Assembly (NCBI GenBank): GCA_963995525.1
Contig: OZ023212.1
Coordinates: 14,910,434 to 14,974,433 of the forward strand
Source of the DNA: Escarpia spicata
Lineage: Eukaryota > Annelida > Polychaeta > Sabellida > Siboglinidae
DNA: 64,000 nucleotides
Direction: 5' to 3'
Under the pieces are notes generated by a model, which saw only the letters and a list, made by a program, of their open reading frames with translations, was not told the DNA's origin and searched no databases. Below, in pieces: positions 50,851 through 63,199 of this stretch (the first letter of the stretch is position 1; every line of letters begins with the position of its first letter). Both the position numbers and the translations under genes were made by a program.

Positions 50851-51893
50851 CAACGATCGCACGCCCCTTGTATTGTATGATCCAGATTAGTGACGGCGCA
50901 TCGATATAATCCTCCGATCGCATTGATCGTGCTGCGCGTTATCACGTTAGTATCTCCGACACATTATTAGATAAAGATTAACCCGTTGTTAGATTAGCCT
51001 ACGCTTAAACGTATTATACGGACGAAGGGATTGTGTCACACGTTACATTTGGTTAATTTCCTGCCTGATGGGCGCTGGCATGTGGGACGTGAGATTAACA
51101 GACCACTCGCACGTAGGCATGTAGGAATGACGTCGTTCAACATGAGTTGGAATCGAAGGAAATGGGTGTGATTCTTACGATATGTTTTTTCCGTAAAAGA
51201 AAATCCCTCGAGGGATTATGTATGACTGTTGCAAAAGAATCAGATGGAAAATAGGCAGCAGCGAAACGTTGTCCGGAATGTGTCGGTAAAAGAAAACAAA
51301 CTTAAGTGGAAAGAAACAAAACACGATTGCCACGCAAAAATTCAACGCGTTCCATGTGACGTGTTAGCAACGATTCGCGTGTTGAGAGTTCACAGTTGAT
51401 TTATTGAAATCCACAAAAATCCAAATCTGACACATGTGATGAACGATGACAACCATTTTAAACGTGTGAAATTATATTTTTTCTTTGCCAAGTAGGTCCA
51501 CTGCATTGGTGCAGAGACACCTACCGGAAACCGAAGCAGCCATGATGAGCTTGTTTATTGACCGAAGTACCAACGTTCTTGCAACACCTATCAAATGTAT
51601 ACTAGGACAATTTATGTGGGCCCATTTGTTTAAATGATCCTGTTGTTTAAGGCACGCCGAACTAACAAGGTAATCTTGATCGCAGCGTCTTCCTGACAGA
51701 GTTATGTAAATGTGGCAAAACAATTACCAATGTCTGCGTCCGACAGAATAAAGTTGCAACCTATATGACTATATGGTCAATCCACCGTTCATCGAATGCC
51801 AAATACTTCGTCCTAATGAGATTATGCCAGAAAGGGCGTCACCATATTCCCATCTTCTAAACACTAGAACCAAGTGAATATCCAAGGGAATTG
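50851..51893. other. Spacer without recognisable gene
   Basis: No motif was recognised. A minus-strand frame at 51472-51723 (83 codons) is unremarkable. Confidence 0.45.
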
Positions 51894-51947
51894 CGTGTGC
51901 GGGCGTGTGCGGGCGTGTGCGGGCGTGTGCGGGCGTGTGCGGGCGTG
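51894..51947. repeat. (GGGCGTGTGC)n 10-bp repeat, 5 copies
   Basis: Five perfect decamers, GC-rich in an AT-rich setting, 50 bp upstream of the long (GA)n tract. Confidence 0.95.
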
Positions 51948-51999
51948 TTTGTATTTATCGCTGGCAGATGGCAAGAGGGGAGTTGGAAACAGGAGAGAA

Positions 52000-52950
<951 letters not shown>

Positions 52951-52952
52951 GT

Positions 52953-52997
52953 ATATATGGGACTGATATAATGATACAATTTATCAGTCCCATATAT
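52953..52997. repeat. Perfect 16-bp hairpin before (GT)n
   Basis: Arms ATATATGGGACTGATA (52953-52968) and TATCAGTCCCATATAT (52982-52997) with a 13-nt loop, immediately followed by a (GT)n tract. This is the second place in the window where a perfect palindrome touches a CA/GT array. Confidence 0.85.
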
Positions 52998-53000
52998 CCC

Positions 53001-53004
<4 letters not shown>

Positions 53005-53080
<76 letters not shown>
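53005..53080. repeat. (GT)n microsatellite
   Basis: About 38 GT units followed by (CTGT) and further GT to about 53112. Confidence 0.97.
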
Positions 53081-53081
<1 letters not shown>

Positions 53082-53127
53082 TGTCTGTCTGTGTGTGAGT
53101 GTGTGTGTGTGTATGCCTTGGGATCCA

Positions 53128-53198
53128 CACACACACACACACACGCACACGCACACGCACACGCACACGCACACGCACACGCACATGCACACCCACAT
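53128..53198. repeat. (CA)n/(CACACG)n microsatellite
   Basis: CA units passing into the hexamer CACACG. It lies in inverted orientation to the (GT)n tract 50 bp upstream, so the two arrays can base-pair with each other. Confidence 0.97.
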
Positions 53199-53239
53199 GC
53201 GCACACACAAACATAATGTTCATGGAAATATAAGCACCT

Positions 53240-53389
53240 GGGGCCGGTTTCATGAAGCGGCTAAGAACGTTCTTAACGCTAAGATGATTGTTTTAGTAAA
53301 TTACTAATATAAGCGAACATAAGAGTTTACACAAACACGTGATGCTAAGTAATTGCGTAACTTTAAGTACGCTTCATGAAACCGGCCCC
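53240..53389. mobile_element. 150-bp MITE/foldback, perfect 20-bp TIRs
   Basis: Left GGGGCCGGTTTCATGAAGCG (53240-53259) and right CGCTTCATGAAACCGGCCCC (53370-53389) are exact reverse complements. Inner words (CTAAGAACGTTCTTAACGC) add further self-complementarity. It has no coding capacity. A decayed relative lies at 28688-28803. The superfamily is not assignable and no clear target duplication was seen. Confidence 0.85.
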
Positions 53390-54360
53390 TGGCCTCGTGA
53401 TCTGCCGCTACTAAGTATTGCAATCGATAACAACATTTATGTATTCAAACGCGTTTTCATCGTAACCAATTTAATAACATTTCAGTGCCACATCCCCGTA
53501 CATTGTTACAGAACCGAATATGCCGAACATTTATCTAGAGAACAAAAAACACCACACATGGTAATGTGTCATTACGTACATAATTTATCTTGTTGCTCAG
53601 TAGGCAAGCTCTCGTTTAACTGCGAGACCATTTACATATTCCATGCACTTTTTGGAATTGAGTTTTCAATTGACGTGGACGCTGCAATCGTCACTGCTGT
53701 TTTACAATCGGCCCTATGTGTCACCACTTTACCGTGTCGGAAGCTACGTTCGTCGCATTCTGCAACATAGGTCGCCCCGATCTCACAAAGAGGTTCTAGA
53801 CAATGGTGAACGAGACATGTTACGCTGATGTAATCGTGCACACTGATGGATAACCCTCGCACCGAAACATTCCTCCGCCAAAAAGACGCGTTTGCTGCTT
53901 CGCATAAGTGATCAAATGAACGGAAGTGCGCAAAAGTCACGCTTCCTGTCAACTGCACGTGCGCATGACTGCTGAATACGGTGGATTATATTAGACACCG
54001 TCGCGGTCAGCAGTGCAAATTGTACGCGTGTCGATCGTTTCCGTCTTCCAGAAAGTCAATTACTCGTGACTATGTCGTCATTTCCGGGGATCGAATCGGC
54101 GGGAGACTAACCGCCTGACAATGTTCTTCCCTGGATGCTGTATGGATACATGAAGGAATGTCGAGCGCACGCAGAAACATGCGTGCGTGCACTATGCGTT
54201 GCGTGATTTCTTTCGTCAGTCAAAATGAACATATCGGTCAATGGTGGTACCCTGCATGATATATCAAAAAGCAAAGGCCTATAGAGTCTACTATTGCATG
54301 TTCTGGTTGATCACGAAGATGTTAAATGGCGTGTTCTAGTTGGAACTGTTGATTTTACTT
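53390..54360. other. Spacer without recognisable gene
   Basis: ORFs on both strands at 53339-53958 partly start inside the MITE and show no motif. Confidence 0.45.
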
Positions 54361-54771
54361 TTAAATGAACTGACTATTGATGAGTCTTGACGTGCGGTCC
54401 CAAAGTTCACTCTTGCTTTCTCCCATGAGGTCAATATCATCTGCAAAACAGAGATTACAAATGGACCCTCCATCGTAAAATGTGTTGTAGTCTGAGAGTC
54501 TCCTGTATGGTGTTCTCGGGGAATACAATTGGTTGATAATGTCCACAACTGGTTGGTGTGCGCAATTTATCATACGTTTTCTGCATCGCCTTAAGAGACA
54601 CGGTGGTGTTGCATCGTCTGACCTGCCAAAGGAAACCGTTTCATAGAAAGGTGCCGATTTACAGAAAGCACGTACAACGAATGTTGTGATGGTGGTATCA
54701 TGGGCAGAGCCAACACACGGAATTGAAACGTAGGGTTGCTGTTCGTTATTGGAAAGTTCCGATACGTACAA
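54361..54771 (-). mobile_element. LINE reverse-transcriptase relic (FADDIDLMG box)
   Basis: Minus-strand frame of 136 codons whose C-terminal third reads GSICNLCFADDIDLMGESKS followed by ELWDRTSRLIN (about 54370-54480). This is the RT catalytic box in the wording used by RTE/R1-like LINEs (ISNLRFADDIDL). The segment before it (PVVDIINQLYS) resembles the preceding RT block. The upstream half of the frame is unrecognisable. Fragment only, no flanking domains. Confidence 0.65.
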
Positions 54772-55689
54772 GACATAGCAAGTCCGTGGAGAGACTTGAA
54801 GGTAGTGATACGAATCTTGAAAGTGGTTCTTTCTCAGCTAACGCAGATATTTTAAGACCGTTGTCGTATGTGTTGTATATCCTCTGATGACTAGACGAGC
54901 TTTCGCGTTCTCTGTGCGCTGTAGCCGGCGCAGTTGGCACAAGTTAATGCCAAACTAAAGTGAATTACAACTATCTAGTCCCGAGGAGATCGACGAATGG
55001 ATGGTCTGTCCTGCAGCACATGTCGTGTGAAACTGGTGGATCTGCCAGCATTTTCGATCTGCAGACGAGAATATCTACAAATGGCACTGACCTGTTGCTG
55101 CAAATTGACTGCACACGCCACGCCATAAAGTCGCGTGTACGGTGAAGACAATGAGCGGTGTCTATGTGTAGGATGTCCTGCTGGGATCGGCGGGTGTCAG
55201 ATGGAGTGTCAAATCATCGGCACTGTTAAGTGGTCGTTACTTGAAAGAGTGTCAAATGGGCGTTCGTTCACAGTTCCTCCTTAACAACTGCGCGTTGACA
55301 TTTGCTCGTTGTGAAGATCGGTCAGTGAGCGGTCGCCAGATGTAGGACTGTCGGCTGTAGTTATTATGCGATGTTTGTCACGTTATTCTAAAACTTTGTA
55401 TTGCTACAGTGGCTGTGTCAGTCGGTAATGTGTAGCGCAAACAAATCCTAGAACGGCAGGAACAGTATTCCTACGCGGTCTTGTAATTATTGACATGTGC
55501 TTTCTGGCAGTAACGTGCACCAAAGTGAGATACGTTCACAGTTAGAAGCAACGCACCGACGAATCAATATTTATATATAGAATAAACTGCTGACCATCTG
55601 GCCGCAGCAAACCAATCAAAGAGAATATTACGCTAACTCACCGGTAAATCACCAGAAAGCCAAATGTCAAGGTATAGAGTAAAAACCCT
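54772..55689. other. Spacer without recognisable gene
   Basis: No motif or terminus was recognised. Confidence 0.45.
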
Positions 55690-57120
55690 GCATAATATTG
55701 TTCAATAAACGCACTGGTCCTGTCAATGTGTTTAGTAGACACCCTGACGTTGTCAGTGTGTTCAGTATACACACTGGTGTTGTTAGTGTGTTCAGTGGAC
55801 ACCTGGTGTTGTCAGTGTGTTCAGTAGACACCGTGGTGTTGTAAAATGGTGTATACAATAGAGACCCTGGCTTCGGCCGTGCGCAGTAGAACATCGGACA
55901 TCGTCAGGGTGTAAAGTAGAGACCAGATCAGAATGTACTGTAGCGACCCTGACCTTATCAGAATGTACAGTAGAGACCCTGGCCCCATCAGAATGTACAG
56001 TAGCGACCCTGACCTTATCAGAATGTACAGTAGCGACCCTGACTTTATCAGAATGTACAGTAGAGACCATGACCTCATCAGAATGTACAGTAGCTACCCT
56101 GACCTTATCAGAATGTACAGTAGAGACCCTGGCCCCATCAGAATGTACAGTAGAGACCATGACCTCATCAGAATGTACAGTAGAGACCCTGACCTTATCA
56201 GAATGTACAGTAGAGACCATGACCTCATCAGAATGTACAGTAGCGACCCTGACCCCATCAGAATGTACAGTAGAGACCCTGACACCATCAGAATGTACAG
56301 TAAATACCCTGACCCCATCAGAATGTACAGTAGAGACCCTGACCTCTTCAGAATGTACAGTAGATACCCTGACCCCATCAGAATGTACAGTAGAGACCCT
56401 GACCCCATCAGAATGTACAGTAGAGACCCTGACCCCATCAGAATGTACAGTAGAGACCCTGACCTTATCAGAATGTACAGTAGAGACCCTGACCCCATCA
56501 GAATATACAGTAGAGACCCTGACCCCATCAGAATGTACAGTAGAGACCCTGACCTTATCAGAATGTACAGTAGAGACACTGACCCTATCAGAATGTACAG
56601 TAGAGACCCTGACCTTATCAGAATGTACAGTAGAGACCCTGACCCCATCAGAATGTACAGTAGAGACCCTGACCTCATCAGAATGTACAATAGCGACCCT
56701 GACCTTATCAGAATGTAAAGTAGAGACCCTGACCTTATCAGAATATACAGTAGAGACCCTGACCCCATCAGAATGTACAGTAGAGACCCTGACCCCATCA
56801 GAATGTACAGTAGAGACCCTGACCCCATCAGAATGTACAGTAGAGACCCTGACCCCATCAGAATGTACAGTAGAGACCATGACCTCTTCAGAATGTACAG
56901 TAGAGACCTAGGCTTCGTCTGCGTATACAATGGTGACCATAACCTCGTCAGATTATCCAACAGAAACCCTGGCCACGCCCCATGTGTGTACATTGGATAC
57001 CCTCGCCTCGTCATTGTGTACACTAGAGACCCTGACCTCGTCAGGGTGTACAACAAAACACCTGGCATCTTCAGAGTGTATAGAAGAGACCACGGCAAGG
57101 CTGTACAGTAGACGCCCTGG
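55690..57120. repeat. 30-bp minisatellite (~48 units, worn at both edges)
   Basis: Core at about 55930-56910 with a 30-bp period, the unit containing GAATGTACAGTAGAGACCCT followed by GACCCCATCA. Flanking units at 55690-55930 and 56910-57120 keep the 30-bp spacing but have diverged (for example GTTCAGTAGACACC with GTTGTCAGT, and TCGTCAGGGTGTACA). The period is divisible by three, so long frames stay open on both strands (up to 362 codons, minus). This follows automatically and is no evidence of a gene. Confidence 0.95.
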
Positions 57121-57904
57121 CTACGTCAATTTGTCCTGTCGATGTTCACACTTTCCACTCACCTCTTTATTCACACCAATTTTCAGCACTTCGTCTTTCG
57201 GTGCCCGCCACGAGGTCTTCTCGCAAGACGCTGCCCCGGAATTCATGACGCACGCTGCCCGCTAGGACGACACAGCCTAGGTATTCGGGTCCGTCAAACA
57301 GCACTGATACTTAGCACCACTCAAGTCGGTCACTTTCCAAGGCCTCGGTCTCCGCGTGCAGTGTAATACACGATGCAATGTATATATCCACCACGCAGCA
57401 AACTTAAAATCTCCACTGCCCAAGTTGTGATATTCCAGTGTCATTTGCGCACCACAAGGCTCTTGTATTCCTCTATCGGTCAGTTTAAACTGGTCATTGC
57501 AGACATGGACCACTTGCCGTGGACGCTCCAGAAGCTTGTCAGGAAGACGGCGGCGGTTGCACGGAGCTAACTTACACGACGGAGTGAGTCGGCGTGTTCC
57601 GTCTGTCGGAGAACGGTGGCGCGCCGGCCGATCGATAGCTCCGGGTGGAGGCGAACCGACATCCACGGCCGTCGTCTGTATCGCACTGGAGAACGGGTGG
57701 ACGGGAGGCACACAGGGTAGGGACAGACGGGTAGATGTATATGTGCATACTGCATGCATGCATGCATGTATCTATGCCCGTCTACCTGCATGTATGCACG
57801 CATGCTTCTGCCACGGCTTCAAATTACATGCAATTTTCACAGCCTACATTCTGCTCAGTTCAAACATCATAAAATGTACTGACCTTTTTGGTGGTATCGT
57901 ATTT
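57121..57904. other. Spacer without recognisable gene
   Basis: More GC-rich than the surroundings. Several overlapping frames are open on both strands (57277-57919) without motifs. A short (ATGC)n patch lies at 57748-57768. Confidence 0.4.
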
Positions 57905-58090
57905 ATCATCGATTGCTGATATCCCCTTCTATCTGCATTATTAATGCCCACTGGCACAACAATAGGCCATCACGTACCGCTATATGGACTGTCATTCCCT
58001 TTCCGGTTAATGTTCTACGTTTGCCCAGTGCAGACATTAGAATAGCTCTTCCTTCAATCCTCTTGCGGTCCTTCGTCACGCACTTGTCTC
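57905..58090 (-). pseudogene. Decayed CR1 ORF1 (SGNH) relic
   Basis: In the minus strand, VPVGINNADRRGYQQS (about 57915-57965) matches the HVGTNNADREGTTA block of the intact ORF1 at 38914-40134. Upstream, GKRRTLTGKGMTVHI parallels its KTLSEGKDIVVCL. The two parts are in different frames and the intervening ~25 residues are missing, so this is an old deleted copy. Confidence 0.55.
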
Positions 58091-58389
58091 TACCTTCCTG
58101 GTGTTGCACACACATCCATCTCTCTATTTCTCCTTCATCTGTTCATTCTGTCTCACTCTCTTACGAACTATCCCCCTTGGTAGCTGTCCTCCTATACCAC
58201 ATGTCTCCCTAACTTTCACTCTTTGTTCCCCGCACTCACCCCACTTTGCTGGCCACATCCCAATTCAAACACATCTCGTCTACGTCCACAATTTTGACGT
58301 TTCACCTTCATACATCCTCTGATCCCAACACAACAACCTCTACCTATACATCAGTCCAACTGTTAACTTAATCCAACTTTGCAAAACCG

Positions 58390-58452
58390 ACATACACACT
58401 TACACACGTAAACACGTACACACGTACACACGTACACACATACACACATACA
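58390..58452. repeat. (CACGTA)n/(CACATA)n short repeat
   Basis: A run of ACACGT/ACACAT hexamers immediately left of the hAT-like terminus. Confidence 0.85.
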
Positions 58453-58879
58453 CGCAGGGGTGACTGAATTACTTTAATTTTGTACTTGAGTAGAAGTAAA
58501 AGTAATTCACCTGAGAACTACTTGAGTAGAAGTAAAAGTAATTCACCTGAGAACTACTTGAGTAGAACTAAAAGCAATTCACCTGAGAACTACTTGAGTA
58601 GAACTAAACATAATTCACCTGAGAACTACTTGAGTAGACGAAAAAGTACCTTCTAAAAACATACTTCAAGGGTAAAAAATAAAAGTACTTTCCAAAAATA
58701 CTTGAAGTAAAAGTAGAACGGAAAGATGTTTTGCCAGGCAAGTAACCAACAATAATTACTGCATCAGCGATCAAAAAATGAAGACAGAGTGAAAATAACT
58801 GTTTAACTCAAACATATATGAATTATGTATATGAATAACGATCTATAGAAAATTATGTTTTATATGTTCGCAAATTCGA

Positions 58880-59903
58880 CGGCGGGGCACGGACGCATGT
58901 TCCCGTATCTGTCACCGTTGGTGCTAGCTACTGACCAAGAACGCCGTCGAAGTCACAGTCAGTGTGCAGGCCGCTCTATCTATATATGCGCGGTTCATGA
59001 AGCTTATTAAGATGCCCGCCAACGTCAATGTGTATTATGTTTAAATTCCATACACTGTTGAATATTGCGCTGAATAAAATTCATATATTATCTTGTACAG
59101 TTTTTAAATAGATTACGGATTAATAGGCCACGGTGAACTGAACGATAACATGGTACCGATGACGTAATGAGACCTCAGCAGCCGAACATGCAAATTAGTT
59201 GACAAATGCAGTGCTAAGGTGAACTAAAGATTGAAAATCTATAATAAATGTCAAAACACCAATTTAGAATGCACATTTACCGTGCCGAATAATATAGCGA
59301 TCGATTCGCCGTTTCGTATGCGGTTGACGAATTAATATTTTGCCGCACCAAGCAAATTTGCGTTTATCGCAGCAAAAAAAATATTTATTATGCAAGGCTT
59401 AGCCTATATATGAATTTCAATTACACTTTACAAGTCGCCGAAGCCAGGCGTAGCCGCCGAAGGCGCCTATTCACGAAAGCCATGACTGGCAGAAGGGAAA
59501 CAATTCGATTGATGTCGGTGCAAAACAAACAATGCTTCGCACCACATTTGCCGTTCCGAAAGACTTCACCGTAGTAAGTAAGTAAGTAATTAAGTAAGTA
59601 AGTAAGTAAGTAAATTTATTTCCTCATCCAGATAATATACAACACAATTCAAGAGCAATGTAACACAGATGAGGTGGCTACCAGAGAAGTATAACTTATC
59701 GAGCTGGTAGCCAATTAAATCAAACTCATATAGGTTACTCCCACATACATAATATTACGTATATAAATGTTGCATTCAATTGCAATAGCTTCAGGTTTAC
59801 GACTTTTGTAAATTAAAGCTAGAGATGTTGTACCAATATAAGAACAAATTCACAAAAACAAGTCACAGTTATTACCGCGTTAACATAATTTACTATAGTT
59901 CTC
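58880..59903. repeat. Core sequence shared with 49728-50755
   Basis: Long co-linear similarity in the same orientation, including CATGAAGCTTATTAA-, CAACGTCAATGTGTATTATG, ACTGAACGATAACATGGTAC, GCAAAACAAACAATG- and CAGTTATTACCG-GTTAA-. Substitutions are frequent, so the copies are old. Similarity stops before the CAGTCGCGCC termini of the first element. Confidence 0.85.
59573..59845 (-). mobile_element. LINE/SINE 3' tail inserted in the core
   Basis: Minus strand: sequence ending GATGAGGAAATAAATTTAC then (TTAC)n (59573-59612 on the plus strand as GTAA repeats). An AATAAA-type end plus tetranucleotide tail marks a 5'-truncated retroposon. It interrupts the core shared with 49728-50755 between the segments matching 50510 and 50700. 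Confidence 0.7.
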
Positions 59904-60150
59904 GTTTCTTGTAATTAAGTACGTTTAATTAAATGTTGTTGACTGGCAGAACGCCAACAGGCGACGTAGTTAAGAACAAAATTAACAAAAATATATGGCG
60001 AAGTAAATTAAAGTAATAAAATAAAAAGTAACGTTACCTTAAATAAAATTACTTCGTTACAAGTAGAAGTAGTTAATATAAATTATACTTCGTTACTTGT
60101 AAAAACTACTCAAGTAGAGTAACGAAGTAGTTTTACTTCGTTACAAGTCT

Positions 60151-62160
60151 ACATACGTCCATACGTAGATATATACGTATGCAAAGCACACACGTGCCTT
60201 CGCATACACACATCTGGCGTCGTGTGACGGCGGCATAATTCACTTCAAAATCATCAGCAGATACTTTTTGACAGCTCAATTATATTTGCACCACACGACC
60301 CTCGTTTTCTGACGATATTGAAGCCCTGGGCCGCTGCCAGTCAGCTGGGATCACACGAGTACGTATGACGTGGAAACATAAACATATAACGAGAACCATT
60401 TGTCTACCTGGACCCGTGTTTCACGAACCTGTCCATATATATATAGTTACCGACGTTTGCATATGAGTTCTACGACGTGCCTATACTCATGGTAAGGACA
60501 AGTGAACTTTTATATGTCTCAACAGCATGGCAAAGCAGTATAACTTGTACAGACTTACATATAAATACTGAAATGTATAATATAAAATACAAATAAATGT
60601 ATCGTCTACAAAATATACATTTTGCAACAAAAAGAAAGGAAACAAGGCTCACTCAAACTCATGACACAGAGTTAACAAATCAACGTGTTTCACGGAACGT
60701 GGAGGCAATTCGAGATACGTCCGTTGCTGCTGCTGCTGTTGTTCCTATCGCTATCCCTGCGGTTGTTCATGCAGTAAAGTGTGCAGAGATTTACTAAGAT
60801 TATACGAATTTTTGTAGACGTTAAATAAGACGAAACATAAAGCCAAAATATCAATTAAATGTTGACACGACAGGAACCTTATTGTCAATAGCATCTTGGT
60901 ATCTAGGACATTGACATTTTGAACTCTGTGGGTTGTAGTAGATGTATTGTGTCCGTATATTGCAGCTGTCGGAAAATGGATGTCGATTTTGTTTCTACCT
61001 GTATAGAAAGGCAACAGTCTTAGCGTCATATATATGTCCACCTGTCCACAAAATAGTGCACAACCAGATTATCGACAGGATGACAATGACATCTATATTT
61101 GTGTCTGTCTCGGCTATCGAATATTGTCTTACAATCTGTTCTTCAGACGTTTTTTGGTTGATGCATTTTGCGTATATTAAAACTCGGAAAACCTACCCGC
61201 ACATTTGCCACATAAACGATTTTTATTGCGTTTTCCATCAAATTTTCGAAAGTGTTCTTCAAATACCCGATCAGGTTACGTGGCTTACTGATATGAAAGC
61301 GACAGGGCGCAGCGCGGCAGACATGACTGCGGTCTCAAGGCACTCATGGTTCCATGGCTTTTAATTAAAAACCGGAGAATGTTTCATGATTACTGCGCAG
61401 TGACACGTGGCGCTAGTCTTGTACACATGCACAACGGTAATGTTAACTAAATGGCCTCGCGCTCTAGACGACACGCCTTGAATAATTGACACGATATACA
61501 CCGATACGTTGTCATGTTTTATGTTATTACTTTTTGTAAGACTACTTGCAAATATACTGTTTGGTAAGAATGGTTGTCTTTGCGCATCGGCCCACATTGT
61601 CAGCAAAGGACGCACAACTGACTCGGAACGAGACCCGTCGTTCGTCGGCTCATTCCATTCAAGTCGGATGGGTCTGTCCTCGTCAACTGTTAATCACAAA
61701 GGTTTCATATCACAATCTGTCAAATCTACTTTATCCGTTTGTCTAAATTGTTGTCATTCTTCTTCTTCAATTCCAACACTTTTTAACAGTTCGTGATCGG
61801 TGCCAATCCGTCACATCACTTCCGCTTGCTTTACCGCGTTGTTGCAATCATCTGGTGCAAAAACAATTGCAATGACTCGATCTCCCGGAAGAAAACACTG
61901 AAACATAATCCTATGTATGTATCATAAATACCTAACGAGGCGGAGTGTTGCGTGCAGCACGACGCGCGACTGTCTAATTCGACGGCACGAAGTCGGCGTA
62001 GCGAGCTGACGATACAACATGCGTTAATGGCACGCGATTTAGCTAATCCTATTAGTTGGCTACTAGCGCGGTATAATAGAATTGCGCTAATACGTTGTGC
62101 TAGCGATACCATGAACGAAACGCTCAATTTACAGACCCTGCCATTAATCAACGGTTTCTG
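60151..62160. other. Spacer without confident gene
   Basis: The longest frame (60942-61364, plus, 140 codons) opens with a non-ATG codon and contains no recognisable domain. Nothing else was identified. Confidence 0.4.
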
Positions 62161-62164
62161 GTTA

Positions 62165-63150
62165 TGTTTAGAGTTGACCCGTTTGTGCTGTGTGCGTGTG
62201 TATGTTTAGAGTTGTCCCGTTGGTGCTGTGTGCGTGTGTATGTTTAGAGTTGACCCGTTTGTGCCGTGTACGTGTGTATGTTTAGAGTTGTCCCGTTTGT
62301 GCTGTGTGCGTGTGTATGTTTAGAGTTGTCCCGTTGGTGCTGTGTGCGTGTGTATGTTTAGAGTTGACCCGTTTGTGCCGTGTACGTGTGTATGTTTATA
62401 GTTGACCCGTTTGTGCTGTGTGCGTGTGTATGTTTAGAGTTGTCCCGTTGGTGCTGTGTGCGTGTGTATGTTTAGAGTTGACCCGTTTGTGCCGTGTACG
62501 TGTGTATGTTTAGAGTTGTCCCGTTTGTGCTGTGTGCGTGTGTATGTTTAGAGTTGTCCCGTTTGTGCCGTGTACGTGTGTATGTTTAGAGTTGTCCCGT
62601 TTGTGCTGTGTGCGTGTGTATGTTTAGAGTTGTCCCGTTTGTGCCGTTTACGTGTGTATGTTTACAGTTGTCCCGTTTGTGCTGTGTGCGTGTGTATGTT
62701 TAGAGTTGTCCCGTTGGTGCTGTGTGCGTGTGTATGTTTAGAGTTGACCCGTTTGTGCCGTGTACGTGTGTATGTTTAGAGTTGTCCCGTTTGTGCTGTG
62801 TGCGTGTGTATGTTTAGAGTTGTCCCGTTTGTGCCGTGTACGTGTGTATGTTTAGAGTTGTCCCGTTTGTGCTGTGTGCGTGTGTATGTTTAGAGTTGTC
62901 CCGTTTGTGCCGTGTACGTGCGTATGTTTAGAGTTGTCCCGTTTGTGCTGTGTGCGTGTGTATGTTTAGAGTTGTCCCGTTGGTGCTGTGTGCGTGTGTA
63001 TGTTTAGAGTTGACCCGTTTGTGCCGTGTATGTGTGTATGTTTAGAGTTGTCCCGTTGGTGCCGTGTACGTGTGTATGTTTAGAGTTGTCCCGTTGGTGC
63101 TGTGTGCGTGTGTATGTTTAGAGTTGCCCCGTTGGTGCTGTGTGCGTGTG
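62165..63150. repeat. 38-bp minisatellite (~26 units, two alternating types)
   Basis: Unit with TATGTTTAGAGTTGTCCCGT followed by TTGTGCTGTGTGCGTGTG. Two main variants, TGCTGTGTGCG and TGCCGTGTACG, alternate over much of the array, and TTGACCCG or TTGGTGC variants mark sub-blocks. This suggests that the effective unit of expansion was a 76-bp dimer or larger. The 38-bp period is not a multiple of three and no frame runs through. Confidence 0.95.
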
Positions 63151-63199
63151 TACCTCGTCTTTCTTATATTCATTAATGATACAATCTTCATAAGACCAG

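Larger units (their letters stand above)
58455..60150. mobile_element. hAT-like composite element with nested insertions
   Basis: The left end starts CAGGGGTGACTGAATTAC and is followed by four ~36-bp direct repeats containing ACTTGAGTAGAAGTAAAAGT (58478-58640). The right end carries the inverse text (CTACTCAAGTAGAGTAACGA and ACTTCGTTACAAGT, about 59995-60150). Repeated ACTTGAGTA/AAGTAA termini starting with CAG(G/T)GG are known from hAT elements. The exact right boundary and 8-bp duplication were not resolved. Inside lies a ~1-kb core shared with the pogo/Tigger-like element, itself interrupted by a LINE 3' tail (59573-59845). No transposase is present. Confidence 0.6.

Noticed and set aside
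55930..56910. CRISPR-like array
   Set aside because: Units are contiguous 30-bp tandem repeats without spacers, in a eukaryotic context; a minisatellite.
55792..56911. Repeat-protein genes of 260-362 codons
   Set aside because: The 30-bp unit is divisible by three and stop-free, so openness on both strands is automatic.
60942..61364. 140-codon frame as a gene
   Set aside because: Non-ATG start, no domain, no splice or promoter support.
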